The notes under the pieces: generated by a model
The model's database searches: none
Told to the model about the DNA's origin: nothing
The model's input: only the letters and a program-made list of their open reading frames with translations
Part shown: positions 48,301 through 59,397 of the stretch, one piece after another
How positions within the stretch are numbered: position 1 is the stretch's first letter
Layout: each line of letters begins with the position of its first letter
Program-made: the position numbers and the translations under genes
From: Brasenia schreberi
Lineage: Eukaryota; Streptophyta; Magnoliopsida; Nymphaeales; Cabombaceae
Length of the DNA: 64,000 bases
Direction of reading: 5' to 3'
Assembly: GCA_036023115.1 (NCBI GenBank)
Contig: JAYKKT010000074.1
Span: 13,873,501-13,937,500 of the forward strand

Positions 48301-49640
48301 ACTATTCATTTTCTATAGTCAACTTTCTGTATAGCATTGACCAATCACCATTTTCGATTGGTGATCCTGCACTACACAATTCTTAAATGAGAAAGTGACT
48401 ATACAACCATTATCACAAATCTGAGCAATCGAGAGAAGATTTAAATTCAACTTAGGTATAAAACTTATATTTTAAAATTTAAAATCTTCTTTTTCAAAGT
48501 TCCTAATTTTTTAATTTGAAGTTTCGTAGCATCGGCAGTAAAAACATGTTTTCCAGAGATATCTTGAGAATTTTTCAAAGATTTTTCACTATTGGTCATA
48601 TCAAAAGAAACATTCGAGTCTAAGAACCAAAACATATATTGAGAAGTGGAGAGAGCATTTTTTAAAAATTCTTGTATTTTCTTTAAACATTTCTTTTATG
48701 TAGGCTTTGATGTTGGAAGACAAGACTCTTCCATCCTTGCCTTCCACAGCTCCCACGTTTTCATCTCTTTCGAAGAAGATGACAAGTGGTCTTAATGTGA
48801 CAATTTTCCTTATAATTGTGACATATTGTGTCCTTATTTGGCTATTATATTGTAGGCTTTTTGCTTGATCCATTGTATCGTGTCCTTACAATAGTGACAT
48901 ACCACGACAAGACGACTTCTTTTGTAACACTTATATTTTTAAATCTAGTTTCCTCCATAACTAGATTGGCCAAAAATGTATCTCCCTTTGGTCTAGGTTT
49001 TCTATGAAGTAAATTTGATCTAATATTTTAAAATTCACCCTTAATCTCCGCATAAATAAGAAGAAATATTCATTGAGTAAGAACTTCTAAAATTCATTCA
49101 TTTTTCAAAGTTTTTCAAATTTATCAAAACCTCGAAGTTGAGTCCACAACTTGGAAAACTCATTGTGACACTCTCTAATACTTAGGTTACCTTGCTTAAG
49201 CATCATTTTTTCCATCAAATCTATTTGGAAAACGAAGATTTTTTTCAAATATTCTCAAGTTTCAAATGCATTTTCAAACATACTAATTCGATTTCTAAGT
49301 TTTTCATCCAAATTTTGGCAAATTATCTAAGTTACTTTTGCATTCATTTTTTCTCAAGTTTTCAAATCTTTCTTTTATTTTTCTTGGCTTTAAAAGCATC
49401 ATCATTGTTTAAATCTTCAATATCTAAGATTGGTTCTTGAATTGTCCCGTCTATTTAATCTAAAAAATCTTTAGACAAAAATACTTTTTCATGATTCTTG
49501 CCCAACTTTGATAGCATTTTGGGTCAAGACTGCATTTAAAAGGCTCATTTTTGCTATCCATTCCAAGAAAGAAACAAGGATTTTGATGTTACCTCAAGTT
49601 TGGAACGTCAAGCTCGTAATATCACAAAGTTTTTAATTTT
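45381..49640 (-). pseudogene. Copia D gag-pol, degenerate
   Basis: gag relics lie between about 49640 and 48870. Integrase-to-RT linker at 47644-47456 (YFVYTDKNDKLSPRAIECVF). The RT catalytic block reads VILLFYVDDMSS near 46565-46530. RT end/RNase H at 46475-45685 (LIGALTYLTVTRPDISHVIY, DLTAYTDADWGGDVNNRHST). RNase H end at 45587-45381 ([14 protein letters not shown]). Many frameshifts, and a 233-bp internal duplication adds one. Confidence 0.8.
45923..46388. repeat. 233-bp tandem duplication in copia D pol
   Basis: Copies 45923-46155 and 46156-46388 both start gcacccatgt and end cactcgcaa. They differ at about one base in ten and by small gaps. 233 is not a multiple of three. Confidence 0.85.
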
Positions 49641-49690
49641 GGCATGATTCTCGATGTAATCGATTCCTTCAAAACGAGACTCTCATACAA

Positions 49691-50119
49691 TGTAAATATT
49701 TGTTGATGTATGAATGTTGAAGCGCCTAAGTCACAAATCATCAACGTGTTAATCGAATCATCAAAATACCAACACATTAAAATATGAATGTTCCAAGTCA
49801 AGAATACACAACTTAGTCAAGAAGGAGACAAATCCATAAGTCAGAAGGTTGTGCAAGACAACTTGATTTATTGATGGAGTGATCTATTTATAAAGTAATA
49901 TGAGCAACAAGTGAGAAAGAAGAGAGTAGTAAGGAGAGAGGAGAGGGCTAGCTACATTCAGCTGTTGGGGATCAGGTCTCCCCAACGGCTATATTAACTA
50001 GTTGTTGGAGAGCCCTGATCCCCAATGGCTAACTGGATGGCCAGGGCCCTAATGGCCCTGGCTATCTAGTACCTAAACATGGATCGGGCCCTAATGGCCC
50101 ACCCTATTATATGTTAACA
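49691..50119 (-). repeat. 5' LTR of copia D
   Basis: A 429-bp repeat with three GC-rich palindromes (49964-49986, 50040-50062, 50086-50100). A TATAAATAG promoter motif reads on the minus strand near 49890. Confidence 0.8.
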
Positions 50120-50479
50120 ATATGTGTGTGTGTGTATATATATATATATGTATGCTTAGTTATCAATAATGCGTTATAACGAATTAGTGCCTAGTTAAGA
50201 CCTATAGCAGCTCGATCTTAATGGGCATCCCTCTTCGGCACTAATAGCACCATTAAAAGTGATATAGAGGTCCACCATATTCATAATAGCGTACAGGGTC
50301 AGCTAGATCCAACATCCATTGGATTGATCTGACTCAAATAAGAAAATGAACTAAAAACGAACATATTATCTCTCTAACCCCCCCTTCTGTTTGCGTCTCT
50401 CTCGCTCACTTCTTTGTTTGCATCTCTCCTATACACCTTCCACCAGTAACAGCCCACCACCAGTCTCTCTCTCTGAGCA

Positions 50480-50650
50480 AGCAAAAGCTAGTGTTGCTTG
50501 CTGTTTGTGGCTCTCTCTAGCCCCCTCCTATCTACATCTCTCTCTCCCATATGCCTTCCATGTAACTCTCTCTTTCTCAACAAGCAACGACTAGAATTTC
50601 TTGTGGTGTGCAGCTCTCTCTCTCTCAACAAGCAACGACTAGCGTTCCAA
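50480..50650 (+). repeat. hAT2 leader tandem repeats
   Basis: Three diverged units contain caagca(a)cgactag and ctctctct, at about 50484, 50579 and 50627. They lie in the region equivalent to the hAT1 leader and first intron. Confidence 0.6.
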
Positions 50651-50845
50651 TCTACAATTATGTCTCTCGCTCCCTTTTCTGTATACTTTTGCGTCTTTCT
50701 CTATTAATGCTCTATGTTTGTGTAATCTCTCGTCTTGTTAATGTTAACAATATGTTCGTATTATCTTATCAGTTAGGCAATTACGATTAATTCTTAATTT
50801 TTTAGTCTCTTAATTTATTTATTGTGCTTTTTTATTATAGTGAGT

Positions 50846-53066
50846 ATGGAATCAACACCTAGTACAACTAGTGGCAATGGCATTGTTGCTAGCACATGTA
50901 GCATTCCATTTTCTAATCCAGCATACTAGTATAAACCCTCAGCTTCTAAAGACCTAGGATAGGGTTTGACAAAATCTAGGATGGATAACATGTCATTTTT
51001 TTGTATGTTATGCGATCACATTTCGACTAATAGAATAACATAATGCGAAAGAGTTGAAATGTAGCACCTTGTAAGAATACAATGAAAAAGATGAAGAGAG
51101 TTTTACGATTACATGCATGGTACAACAAAGAAGAAAGCTCAAAAGATTTCATTTTCATATATGAAAACACATGGAGAAATTTCTAGCATGGAAGCTAACT
51201 TAGGGGATACCCAACATGTACCATTTTCATCATTTGGCTCACGATCACCTCCTTCTAAGGGCCCATGAATTCATTTGTTCGTTAATCGCCTGACTCATTA
51301 TGATAATCTATATTAGAAAATCAATATAAAAAAGAAGAAAGAGAACGAGTATATCGATTAGTAGGTGGATGTATTAAAATAGCATCCCTTTCAATGTTGT
51401 AAAATTGCCCAACATTCAAGTGATGATTAATGATGCATGGTAGTTTGGTCATGGAATGAATGCTCCATTGTACCATGAAGTCAGGAAAATATTATTTGAG
51501 AAGGAGATGGAAAGAGAAAGAGAGTTTTCAAATGAATTCAAAAAGTATTGGGCTATATATGGATGCTCTATTATATCAAATGGATGAACTCATAGAAAGC
51601 ATAGAATACTAATAAATTTTTGGGTGCATTGTCTTCGAGGAACTATGTTTCTTTAAGTCCATTGATGCCTCCAATGAAGTGAAGGGTGTAAATAAATTAT
51701 ATATATTATTAAAAGAAGTGATCTTAGAGGTTGAAGAAAAAAATATTACGCAAGTGGTTAGTATTTAATTTCTGTTCTTAGTTCTTTTTTTAAAGTTGTC
51801 TTTAAATTAGATTTTATTAATGACACTTAGGTAATAAATTAGAGTGTAATGCTAGTTATAAAGGGAAAAAACCTAGAAGCCGATTGTATTGAGAACAATA
51901 GAAGAAGAAAGAGAAAGGAGGCGGCGGCTACAAGTTGAACCTACACACTCGATTTCATCTTCCATCAATATTTCAATTTTCTGTTATTCAATCTTCGTCA
52001 AATTCAACAAGGTATCAAAGTGTGGTTGTTAATTGCATAAAGAGACTACAATTGTAGAGTGCATTCGACAATGTTTCTTCGAAATGGAAGATCACATACT
52101 TTTCATATTTTATTCCTCTCCAATGCATTCAATTCTGATTACATAGCTTCTATCCAATGTGGTGACTTAGAGACTTCCCAAAAGTCCTTAGGAATCTAAT
52201 ACGTTTTAATATTTAACACAAAATTATTATAACTTGGAGATAGATGATCATATGACATAAATTGAGTGATAGGATATTTACTACATAATATTTTTCCATT
52301 TCTAAGAGCAATAGGAATATCTAACTTTAATTTATCATTATCTTTTTCCTATAAGGTATCATTGTCTTGATGTGAGGAGGAGTTTATAAATATCTTTGTG
52401 CAGATATTCAGCTTCCTTTCTTCTTGTTGTATATCCTTTTTCTCTATCAATTGATCCACATAATCTTCTTTCAACCGGACAAAAAAGCTAGTTACATTTA
52501 TGTATAACCATGGACAAATATTGCATTTGATAAGACATTTTACGGTAGAAAAAGACATACATATGTCAGTTGTTACTTATTTTACTACTAGATTCTTAAC
52601 ATTGGACAACCTATGGCAGTCAAAAGAAACTCTCAAGTCTGGTTAATTTTGAACAGTAAAAAAAATGTTCTTTATCAAATAATACTAAAAGGAAGAAATC
52701 TAAAGCAATAATTTTACAACTCAGATTTTAGAAAGACATTAGTTTTTCACTTAGAGCGATGGGTTATTGGTAGATGTTTTACTCATGGTGGGTAATGTAA
52801 AAAACCAGTCATGGGCTATATCTATGAGAAGATAGATCGTGTAAAGTAGCAAATAAAGGTACATAAACGTTTAAAGTTATGTGGTATTAACCTTTACTAC
52901 TTTACTCTTTTACTTAGTTCAAATAGTTGTGTTTTCTTAATCTTGATAATAACTATAATATCTTATTTTATTGGTTAACTTAAAGAACAAAGAAGAGTAG
53001 TATGCTTTTATTTGGGAGATCATAAACAAAAGATGAGATAGGTAAATACATAAGGCGATGCATTAT
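50846..53066 (+). pseudogene. hAT2 transposase, 5' part, degenerate
   Basis: Aligns by eye with hAT1 26028-27600: start, BED-like region, agaaagagaacgagtat block at about 51340, a DUF659 region with atggatgaactcatagaaag at about 51580, and after the copia fragment ggacaaatattgcatttgat at 52511. It has more stops and gaps than hAT1. A GT...AG segment of about 85 bp (51756-51838) sits where hAT1 is continuous and may be an intron. Confidence 0.72.
51844..52490. mobile_element. Chimeric copia fragment inside hAT2
   Basis: The left part looks like an LTR end (aattcaaca, ending 52009) followed by a PBS-like aggtatcaaag on the plus strand. The right part (52100-52480) encodes copia RT start text on the minus strand (IPKDFWEVSKSPHWIEAM). 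The two parts point in opposite directions, so this is a rearranged or doubly inserted fragment. Confidence 0.5.
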
Positions 53067-53372
53067 TGTTAAAAGGGGCTAGAGCAGAGCCAACGACTAC
53101 ATGGGTAGCCATTGGGCCAAGGGGGCTGCCTACCCCTTCTCTGCCCCCTCTCAATCCCCTTTCCTCTCTCTTTTCTCTTGTCTTCTCTTCCTCATGCACT
53201 CTATAAATACCGCTCTTGTACATACTTTTATTTAAAGCCTTTTGTAGCTAAATAATAATTTTTTTTAATATACATTTTATTATAGCTTTTTTTCTAAGGT
53301 TTTTGCGAGTGACATTTTGAGGTGACATTCATCAACCTTCGACTGTCACATTGAAGCATCATCTTCATTACA
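53067..53372 (+). repeat. 5' LTR of copia E
   Basis: 306 bp with a TATAAATA box near 53201. The 3' copy is shorter by about 40 bp through internal gaps. Confidence 0.88.
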
Positions 53373-53698
53373 TGATATCAGAGCCATTTTGGAATCATGA
53401 GAATATATCGTCTCGAGAATCGTACCGAACATATTTTATAAATGTACCTCTTTAGTTTATTTTTCTCCTTGAAATATAGATGATAAAGAGGGATTCAACT
53501 TTCGTCTAACACCCTATAACTAAAAGTTATATGGGCTCAAGCTATGGAAAATTACCTATATTTCAAAAAATTATGTGGCTATCTAAGTGGTTCGAAGGTA
53601 AAACCCTCTATCAATACCATACTTGAGCAAAAAGAAGAATATGAAGGAGGTCATAAAACAATCCTATGGGTGCTCATGAATAATGTAAATGAGCATAT

Positions 53699-54020
53699 TA
53701 TTCATCTAATACAAAATTTATACATTCAATAACGAAAAACTTTACAAAAAAGATGGATTGGTACAATCGACTGCCTAAATGTTGCCGCCCACCCTCTCTT
53801 TCTTTCTCTAAAAACTACATACTTGGCTGATAGGGTTTTACTCCTTTAAATATCAACCTTACAAAGATTAATTTACTTAGTTGCCATTAATGAGTCTTAT
53901 TTAAAGATACCTTTAAAAACATACTTAAGATATATAAAACTAAAATTTAAAACAGAAAATTGGATCAGTTCTACAGGTAGCAAACTTCAGTTGTAGTTGC
54001 TCCTCCCATGAGTTCCAACA
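53699..54020 (-). repeat. 3' LTR of copia F
   Basis: 322 bp; outer end TATTCATC for expected TGTTCATT; inner end gagttccaaca. Confidence 0.85.
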
Positions 54021-54099
54021 CTCCCCCTCAGTAGACATATATAGTCAATGTCTGCGCCAAACTTGTTACGGATATAAGCTATAGTTTACTGGGGACCTC

Positions 54100-57000
54100 T
54101 CGAAGAGCTTTAGTGAAGCAACATTTGTGGGTTGGATCATTTGGGTCAACAAAAAGGATGAGTGGTGATGTCTCGAGAAACAAGATCTTCTCTCTGAATA
54201 AAATGGCAATCAACCTCAATGTGTTTGGTTGTCTCATGAAGCACTTTGGGTTAGAAGCTTAATGTCACAGGAGCAGCTGCACGATTGCTCCACAAATAAA
54301 ATCATTCTGGCATCAACCTCCGCAGAATGCTTTTAACTCTTTAATAATAAATTTGGTTAGCCATATAAGCTCACAGTGTAGTGAGAGCCATGGCCTTCGA
54401 TAATACATACGACAGTAGCTTGATCTTGCGGCGATCATTTTGTTTCTTACTTTTCCGGGAAATGAGATTTCCTCCAAAGAAAACACAATATCTGAGTGGA
54501 TCTCCTATGGAGAGAACCGATCGGCCAATCTCCCATTCAAATGTAGGCAATAATTTCCTTATATCACTCTATTGTTCATATACTATCCTTTTTCCACAGT
54601 GACCATAGCAATGAACCTCAAAATTCTTATGGCATTCGATGTCAATGCGGGGAGAATTTAGGAATTGGCTCTACCACATAACGACAAAAGAGATGTACGA
54701 TACGTAGCAGTATGATAAGATAATTAAGCTTGCCTACTAATCTTCGATATCTATTTGGATCAGGTAAAATAATTCCCTTTATCGGGAAGGAGCTTAATAT
54801 TCGGATCCATGGGAGTTCAATTGACTTTGCATTGATTGACATTCCAATTTCTTCAAGAATATCCAAAGCATATTTTCTTTAGGAGATAGATTCATACCAT
54901 CCCAGACCCGAGCTTGACTTCAATGATTCCAGAAAATATCTCGAGTTTTCCCGAGTCTTTGTTTCCGAAAATGATTGAAAGAGGATGCTCCTTTAAGTCT
55001 TTGAATATGCGGCATGATCACCGTACTGTGATAACAATATGTCATCCACATATACAACTAGATATATACGATCCTTGAGATGAATACTTATAAAACAGCC
55101 TGAAGTGATCGCTTTCAACCGATCATACCAATTGTTGTAAAACAGTACTAAAAAGCTAAATCGTTCAAAACTAGGCTCGGGGAGATTGTTTGAGACCATA
55201 TAGAGATCTTGTGAAGTTTACGACAACAAATCGAGACTCCCGAGGCAACAAACCCGGAGGTTGCTCCATATAGACTTCTTCTTCTAGTACGTCACCTAGA
55301 AGAAGGCATTTTTTGACATCTGGTTGGTGTAGAGGCCAATGGCAGATTCATAGCTGCCATTTGCCATGGAAAGCGACCTACTCAGAAGCCATTTCGCCAG
55401 CGAAGGGAGAAAAGTATCACCTTAATCTTGCCCATATACGGGTAAAACCTTTGGCTACCAGACGAAGCCTTAAGGCGTCACAGAGTACCATTAGGGCCAA
55501 TTTTGATGGTGAGAAAGCGACATCCCAGCCTGTGAGACTTTTTATCTAAAGGAATAAAGGAAGCAAAGACCAAATGCGGTTGGATTCTGAAAAGCTTGCA
55601 TTTCCTCAATCATTGCACATGCCATGCCCGAGGAAGGAAGAAGCTTCACCCTGAGCAGTTTTGGGAATAGAGATGAGACGACAAAGCGGATGTAAAAGCA
55701 TAATAGGATGGGGAAGCGATGATAACTCAAAAAATTATAAATGGGATGAGGTTACGAAGAACGGATACCCACTTTACGCAGTCTTTATGGGGAGGTGAGC
55801 ACGGAGAGGAATTCGGCCGGGTGTGGTATGTTGAAGCGGAGATAGGAGATCAGGAATCGAGGAGTCTCACAAGGAGGCCTTTTACAATTTCGGAGAGGCG
55901 AAAAACGGAGGACGACAATGATAAGTGATGAGAGGGCGAGTAGTAAGAAGAGGCGTTACCAATGGGAAGAATTTTCTAGTGCTGGTGGAGCTCGAAGGTG
56001 ACGAACAGGAAGGAAGATCGGAGTGCTCGAGGTAATGGGTGGTAAGACGAGGGATATGAAGTCACGGGTTCAACATTGTGAAAGTATGAGTACTGGTCTA
56101 GACTCGAAGAAGAATGTAACATCGACGAGGAGATATAGAAAGCGATGAGAGGGAAGTGGGAGAGTAACAAGTATACCGCTTTGCAGGCCCGAGTAGCACC
56201 CGAGAAAAATACATTTTTAACGACTTGCTTTGTGATGGGTTTATCTTTTCTTGGAGAAAGATCATGCACAAAACAAGTGGAACAAAGACACGGGAGGAAG
56301 AGAATACATAGAATTGGTTCCTTGAGGAAACAAAATAGAATGGTCTGGAAGCTTGCTTATCTAAAAACGGAAGATGGCATCCTGCGATTTATTAAGTAGC
56401 GAAGCCGATTGAGAATAGCATCGCCACGAAATTTCGGAAAGGTCACATTCGACCTTGTAATAACAAAATGGTCGGGTGGTTATCAACCAAATGGCCGTGT
56501 TTTTCTTTGTGCAACCCCGTTATTGTTGTGGTGTATAGGAACAACTAAGATTGATGGAGCATACCATGAGAAGTCATAAAAAGAGTTAAAAGGAGCTTGA
56601 AAAAAATATTAACTTTGCATTGTCCCATTTGCATAAAACTCCAATTCGCTGCACCCAAATTAAGAATGGATTTCATTACAAAATTTTTGGAAAATAGCTT
56701 AACAACTTAGAAGCGGTCTTTCGTTAAAAATATCCAAGTATATCTTGAATAATCATCAATGAAAGTAACAAAGTATTTAAAATTTCCCAAGGAAGGTATC
56801 ACATATGGTTCCCATACATAAGAATGAATTAACTCACATGGAACTATTGATTTTGACTCACTACTTACATCACACTAAATGACTAAATCACTTAGGATTA
56901 CAAAAGGAACTAACTCTCGAATTTTAGACACAAGTAAATGACCCAATCGACTATGCCAAATTGGCAAATTCTTATCTCTTCTTCTGCAGTAGTGGCTACT

Positions 57001-57200
57001 AATGCTCTTCTCTGCATTGAAATATGATTTCTAGGGAGTATGTATAACTCATTCCTTAGTTCACCACATTCAAAGGTTCTTACCGTCCTTAGATCCTTAA
57101 AAACACAACCAAAGGGAGAAAATGTAACTGAACAATTCATATCTCTAACCAAGGAACTCACTGAAAGTAGATTTAATGAGAATTTTGGTATGTATATCAC
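54100..57200 (-). pseudogene. Copia F pol, degenerate
   Basis: Pre-integrase region at 57200-56910 (PKFSLNLLSVSSLVRDMNCS). Integrase between about 56800 and 56200 is shredded. RT with LVVYVDDILLSQYGDHA at 55080-55030, later RT block at 54866-54642 (YRRLVGKLNYLI), RNase H remnants to about 54100. No intact domain. Confidence 0.72.
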
Positions 57201-57528
57201 TTAATTAAGTTTGAGATTGCTTCCCTGGATTACTCATTTTCCCTCCATAGGAATCAAGGTACCATTTGTTACTTTCACATACTCGGGTGTAGAATTCACT
57301 TTATTTTCAAACTTATTTCCTACTATATGATCGGTAGCATCTGAGTCTATTATCTAATAATTAGAAGATGCAGAATTTGTAAGGAAAGAGTTATTACTAA
57401 TACTATACGAAGTAGGAGGGATCACACAGTCTTGTTTCTATTTTTGCAATTTGTTTCTTAAGTTTTGCCATTTCATCTATAGGACTCATTTAAGATGTAA
57501 CTGCCACATGACAACCATAATCTTTATA

Positions 57529-58330
57529 TTATATTGGTTTGCCAATAATTTTCCAGCAATGTTCACGTGTGTGTCTCCTTTTTCCATAATTGGTACGTTG
57601 TAGTATGTTCTTATCATCATAACTCTGATTTCTGCATCTTCCTCGACCTCTGAGTAAATCTCTTCCTCTCTTATAATTAATTTGTCCTCTACCAGCAAAT
57701 GCAAATTTCTCGACTTCTATATATTCTTTTTTCTCTAAATTTTTCCGATCTTTCTCTCTTAATAAGAGCGAATATACTGTTCCAAGTGAGGGAAGTTCTA
57801 CATTGCTAAGAATATTCAGCTTGATTGACTCATATTTAGGTGAGATTTCCCAGAGTAGATCAAATACTTTTCGAATTTCACTATCTATTGTTCTCTCTTT
57901 TACACAGTGACTGCACTTATTTTCCGCAATATATCTTTGTTCGTTCCAAAGTTCCCGTAGTTCTCCATAATACTCACTTACTGATCTGGTTCCTTGACGA
58001 CATTTCTTTATTCTCTCAATGATCTCATATTCTTTGGCTATATTACTTTGTCTAGAATAAGTTTCCTCTATTGCAGACCAAATTTCTGCAGATGATTCCA
58101 TATAAATAAAAGTTTTGCAAATGGATGGATTCATGGATTGAATCGGCCAAGAACTTACCAGGGCATCAACTTTAAACCACCTCTCAAAATCTGCATTATC
58201 TTCTTCTGGTTGTGGCTGATTCTGTTTGATAATATAAACTTTCTATCGAAAACATAGGACAAGTTCAATTGATCTAGCCTATTCTCTATAATTTCTTTCG
58301 TCCAAACGAATATTTATAATTTGAAAAGGT
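57529..58330 (-). pseudogene. Copia F gag
   Basis: A largely open frame at 58134-57529: YMESSAEIWSAIEETYSRQS, RQGTRSVSEYYGELRELWNE, KVFDLLWEISPKYESIKLNI, and a zinc-knuckle relic (TNYGKRRHTREHCWKIIGKP, first Cys lost). It belongs to the same broad gag family as copia B and C but is clearly diverged. The N-terminal part up to 58330 is frameshifted. Confidence 0.8.
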
Positions 58331-58839
58331 TCCAGCTTTTGATCATTACATGCACAGTTAATTATGATTCTTCCTTCATTCTTCCTTTTCTCTCTTCAGA
58401 TTGTCACTTGTATTTTTTGCTTTTTCAATGTCCAGGTTTGATATTCCATCAACGTGATATGGAAAACTGATGCAACACAACTTAATGTCCATCTGTTTTC
58501 TGTGCAGGTTTGATATTTCACTACCGTGATATGGAATATTGATGCAACACGACTTATAATCAATCTGTTTTCTGCTTTCCCTCGAGAAACCTCTTCAGAT
58601 GGTTTCTGTTTCATACAGCATGTTCTTAAAAATAATAGTTTCTGCCTACACAGCAGGAACCATCAACGTGATATTCCACCATGTTGACATTGCTCCTAAC
58701 AAGTAATCAAAGAAGTACCTTAATTTTTTTATACAGCCTCACAGATTTTGTGTAGCAGATGCTGTCACATATTCTGCATTTCACCCAACAGACAAATCTT
58801 ATCGCAGATGTTAATATCACACGAGAGGCTTTGATACCA

Positions 58840-59397
58840 TGTTCATTTAATACAAAATTTATACATTCAATAACGAAAAACTTTACAGAAAAGATGGACT
58901 GGTGCAGTCGGCTGCCTAGATGTTGCCGCTCACCCTATCTTTCTTTCTGTCTCTAAAAACTACATACTTGGCTGATAGGGTTTCACTCCTTTAAATATCA
59001 GCCTTACATAGATTAATTTACTTAATTGCCATTAATAAGGCTTATTTAAAACTCCGCCCATGTAAGGAATCACCCTTTCATGGCCGGTCCCAAGCCCAGA
59101 TAAAGGAGGAGGGTTGCGTTAGGCTTCCGACAGTCAGCGTAAAACTTTGTCGTACTTATTTACCATGGATTCTATATTATTTTTAGGCCTTTGTAGAAAC
59201 AAAGAATCCATGTAGCCGACCCTATCTAGTATGGGAAAAGGCTTAGTTGTTGTTGTTGTTGTAATAAGGCTTATTTAAAGCTACCTTTAAAAACATACTT
59301 AAGAGATATAAAACCGAAATTTAAAACAAAAAACTGGATCAGTTCTACAGGTAGTCCGCAATCTTTGTTGTAGTTGCTTCTCTCATGAGTTCCAACA
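58840..59397 (-). repeat. 5' LTR of copia F with SINE insertion
   Basis: Starts tgttcatttaatac on the plus strand and ends gagttccaaca. After removing the SINE and one target copy it is 329 bp, close to the other LTR. Confidence 0.85.
59051..59262 (+). mobile_element. Au-like SINE, copy 2
   Basis: 212 bp flanked by a perfect 17-bp duplication (AATAAGGCTTATTTAAA, 59034-59050 and 59263-59279). Head actccgcccatgtaaggaat, B-box-like ggtcccaagcccag near 59090, body aaaggaggagggttgcgtta, shared 3' cassette gaatccatgtagccgaccct, tail (TTG)n. It is the youngest event visible in the right-hand stack, since it sits in the LTR of copia F. Confidence 0.88.

Larger units (their letters stand above)
45033..50119 (-). 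mobile_element. Ty1/copia retrotransposon D
   Basis: LTRs at 45033-45367 and 49691-50119. The interior reads on the minus strand, with a GAGAGAGAG polypurine tract next to the left LTR (45368-45376). The PBS site next to 49691 is degraded. Flanks are TA microsatellite on both sides (atata / atatg), so the target duplication is not decisive. The LTR family is the one behind the solo LTR at 3048. Confidence 0.83.
53699..59397 (-). mobile_element. Ty1/copia retrotransposon F inside copia E gag
   Basis: LTRs at 53699-54020 and 58840-59397 (the latter enlarged by a SINE), with identical CATAT at 53694-53698 and 59398-59402. PBS TGGTATCAAAGCCTC reads on the minus strand at 58839-58825. Polypurine GAGGGGGAG (minus strand) at 54029-54021. 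It is opposite in orientation to copia E. Confidence 0.9.

Noticed and set aside
55313..56399. Plus-strand frames with charged residues at 55313-55549, 55719-55928 and 56145-56399
   Set aside because: They lie antisense to the decayed pol of copia F. Each is short and ends without domain content.
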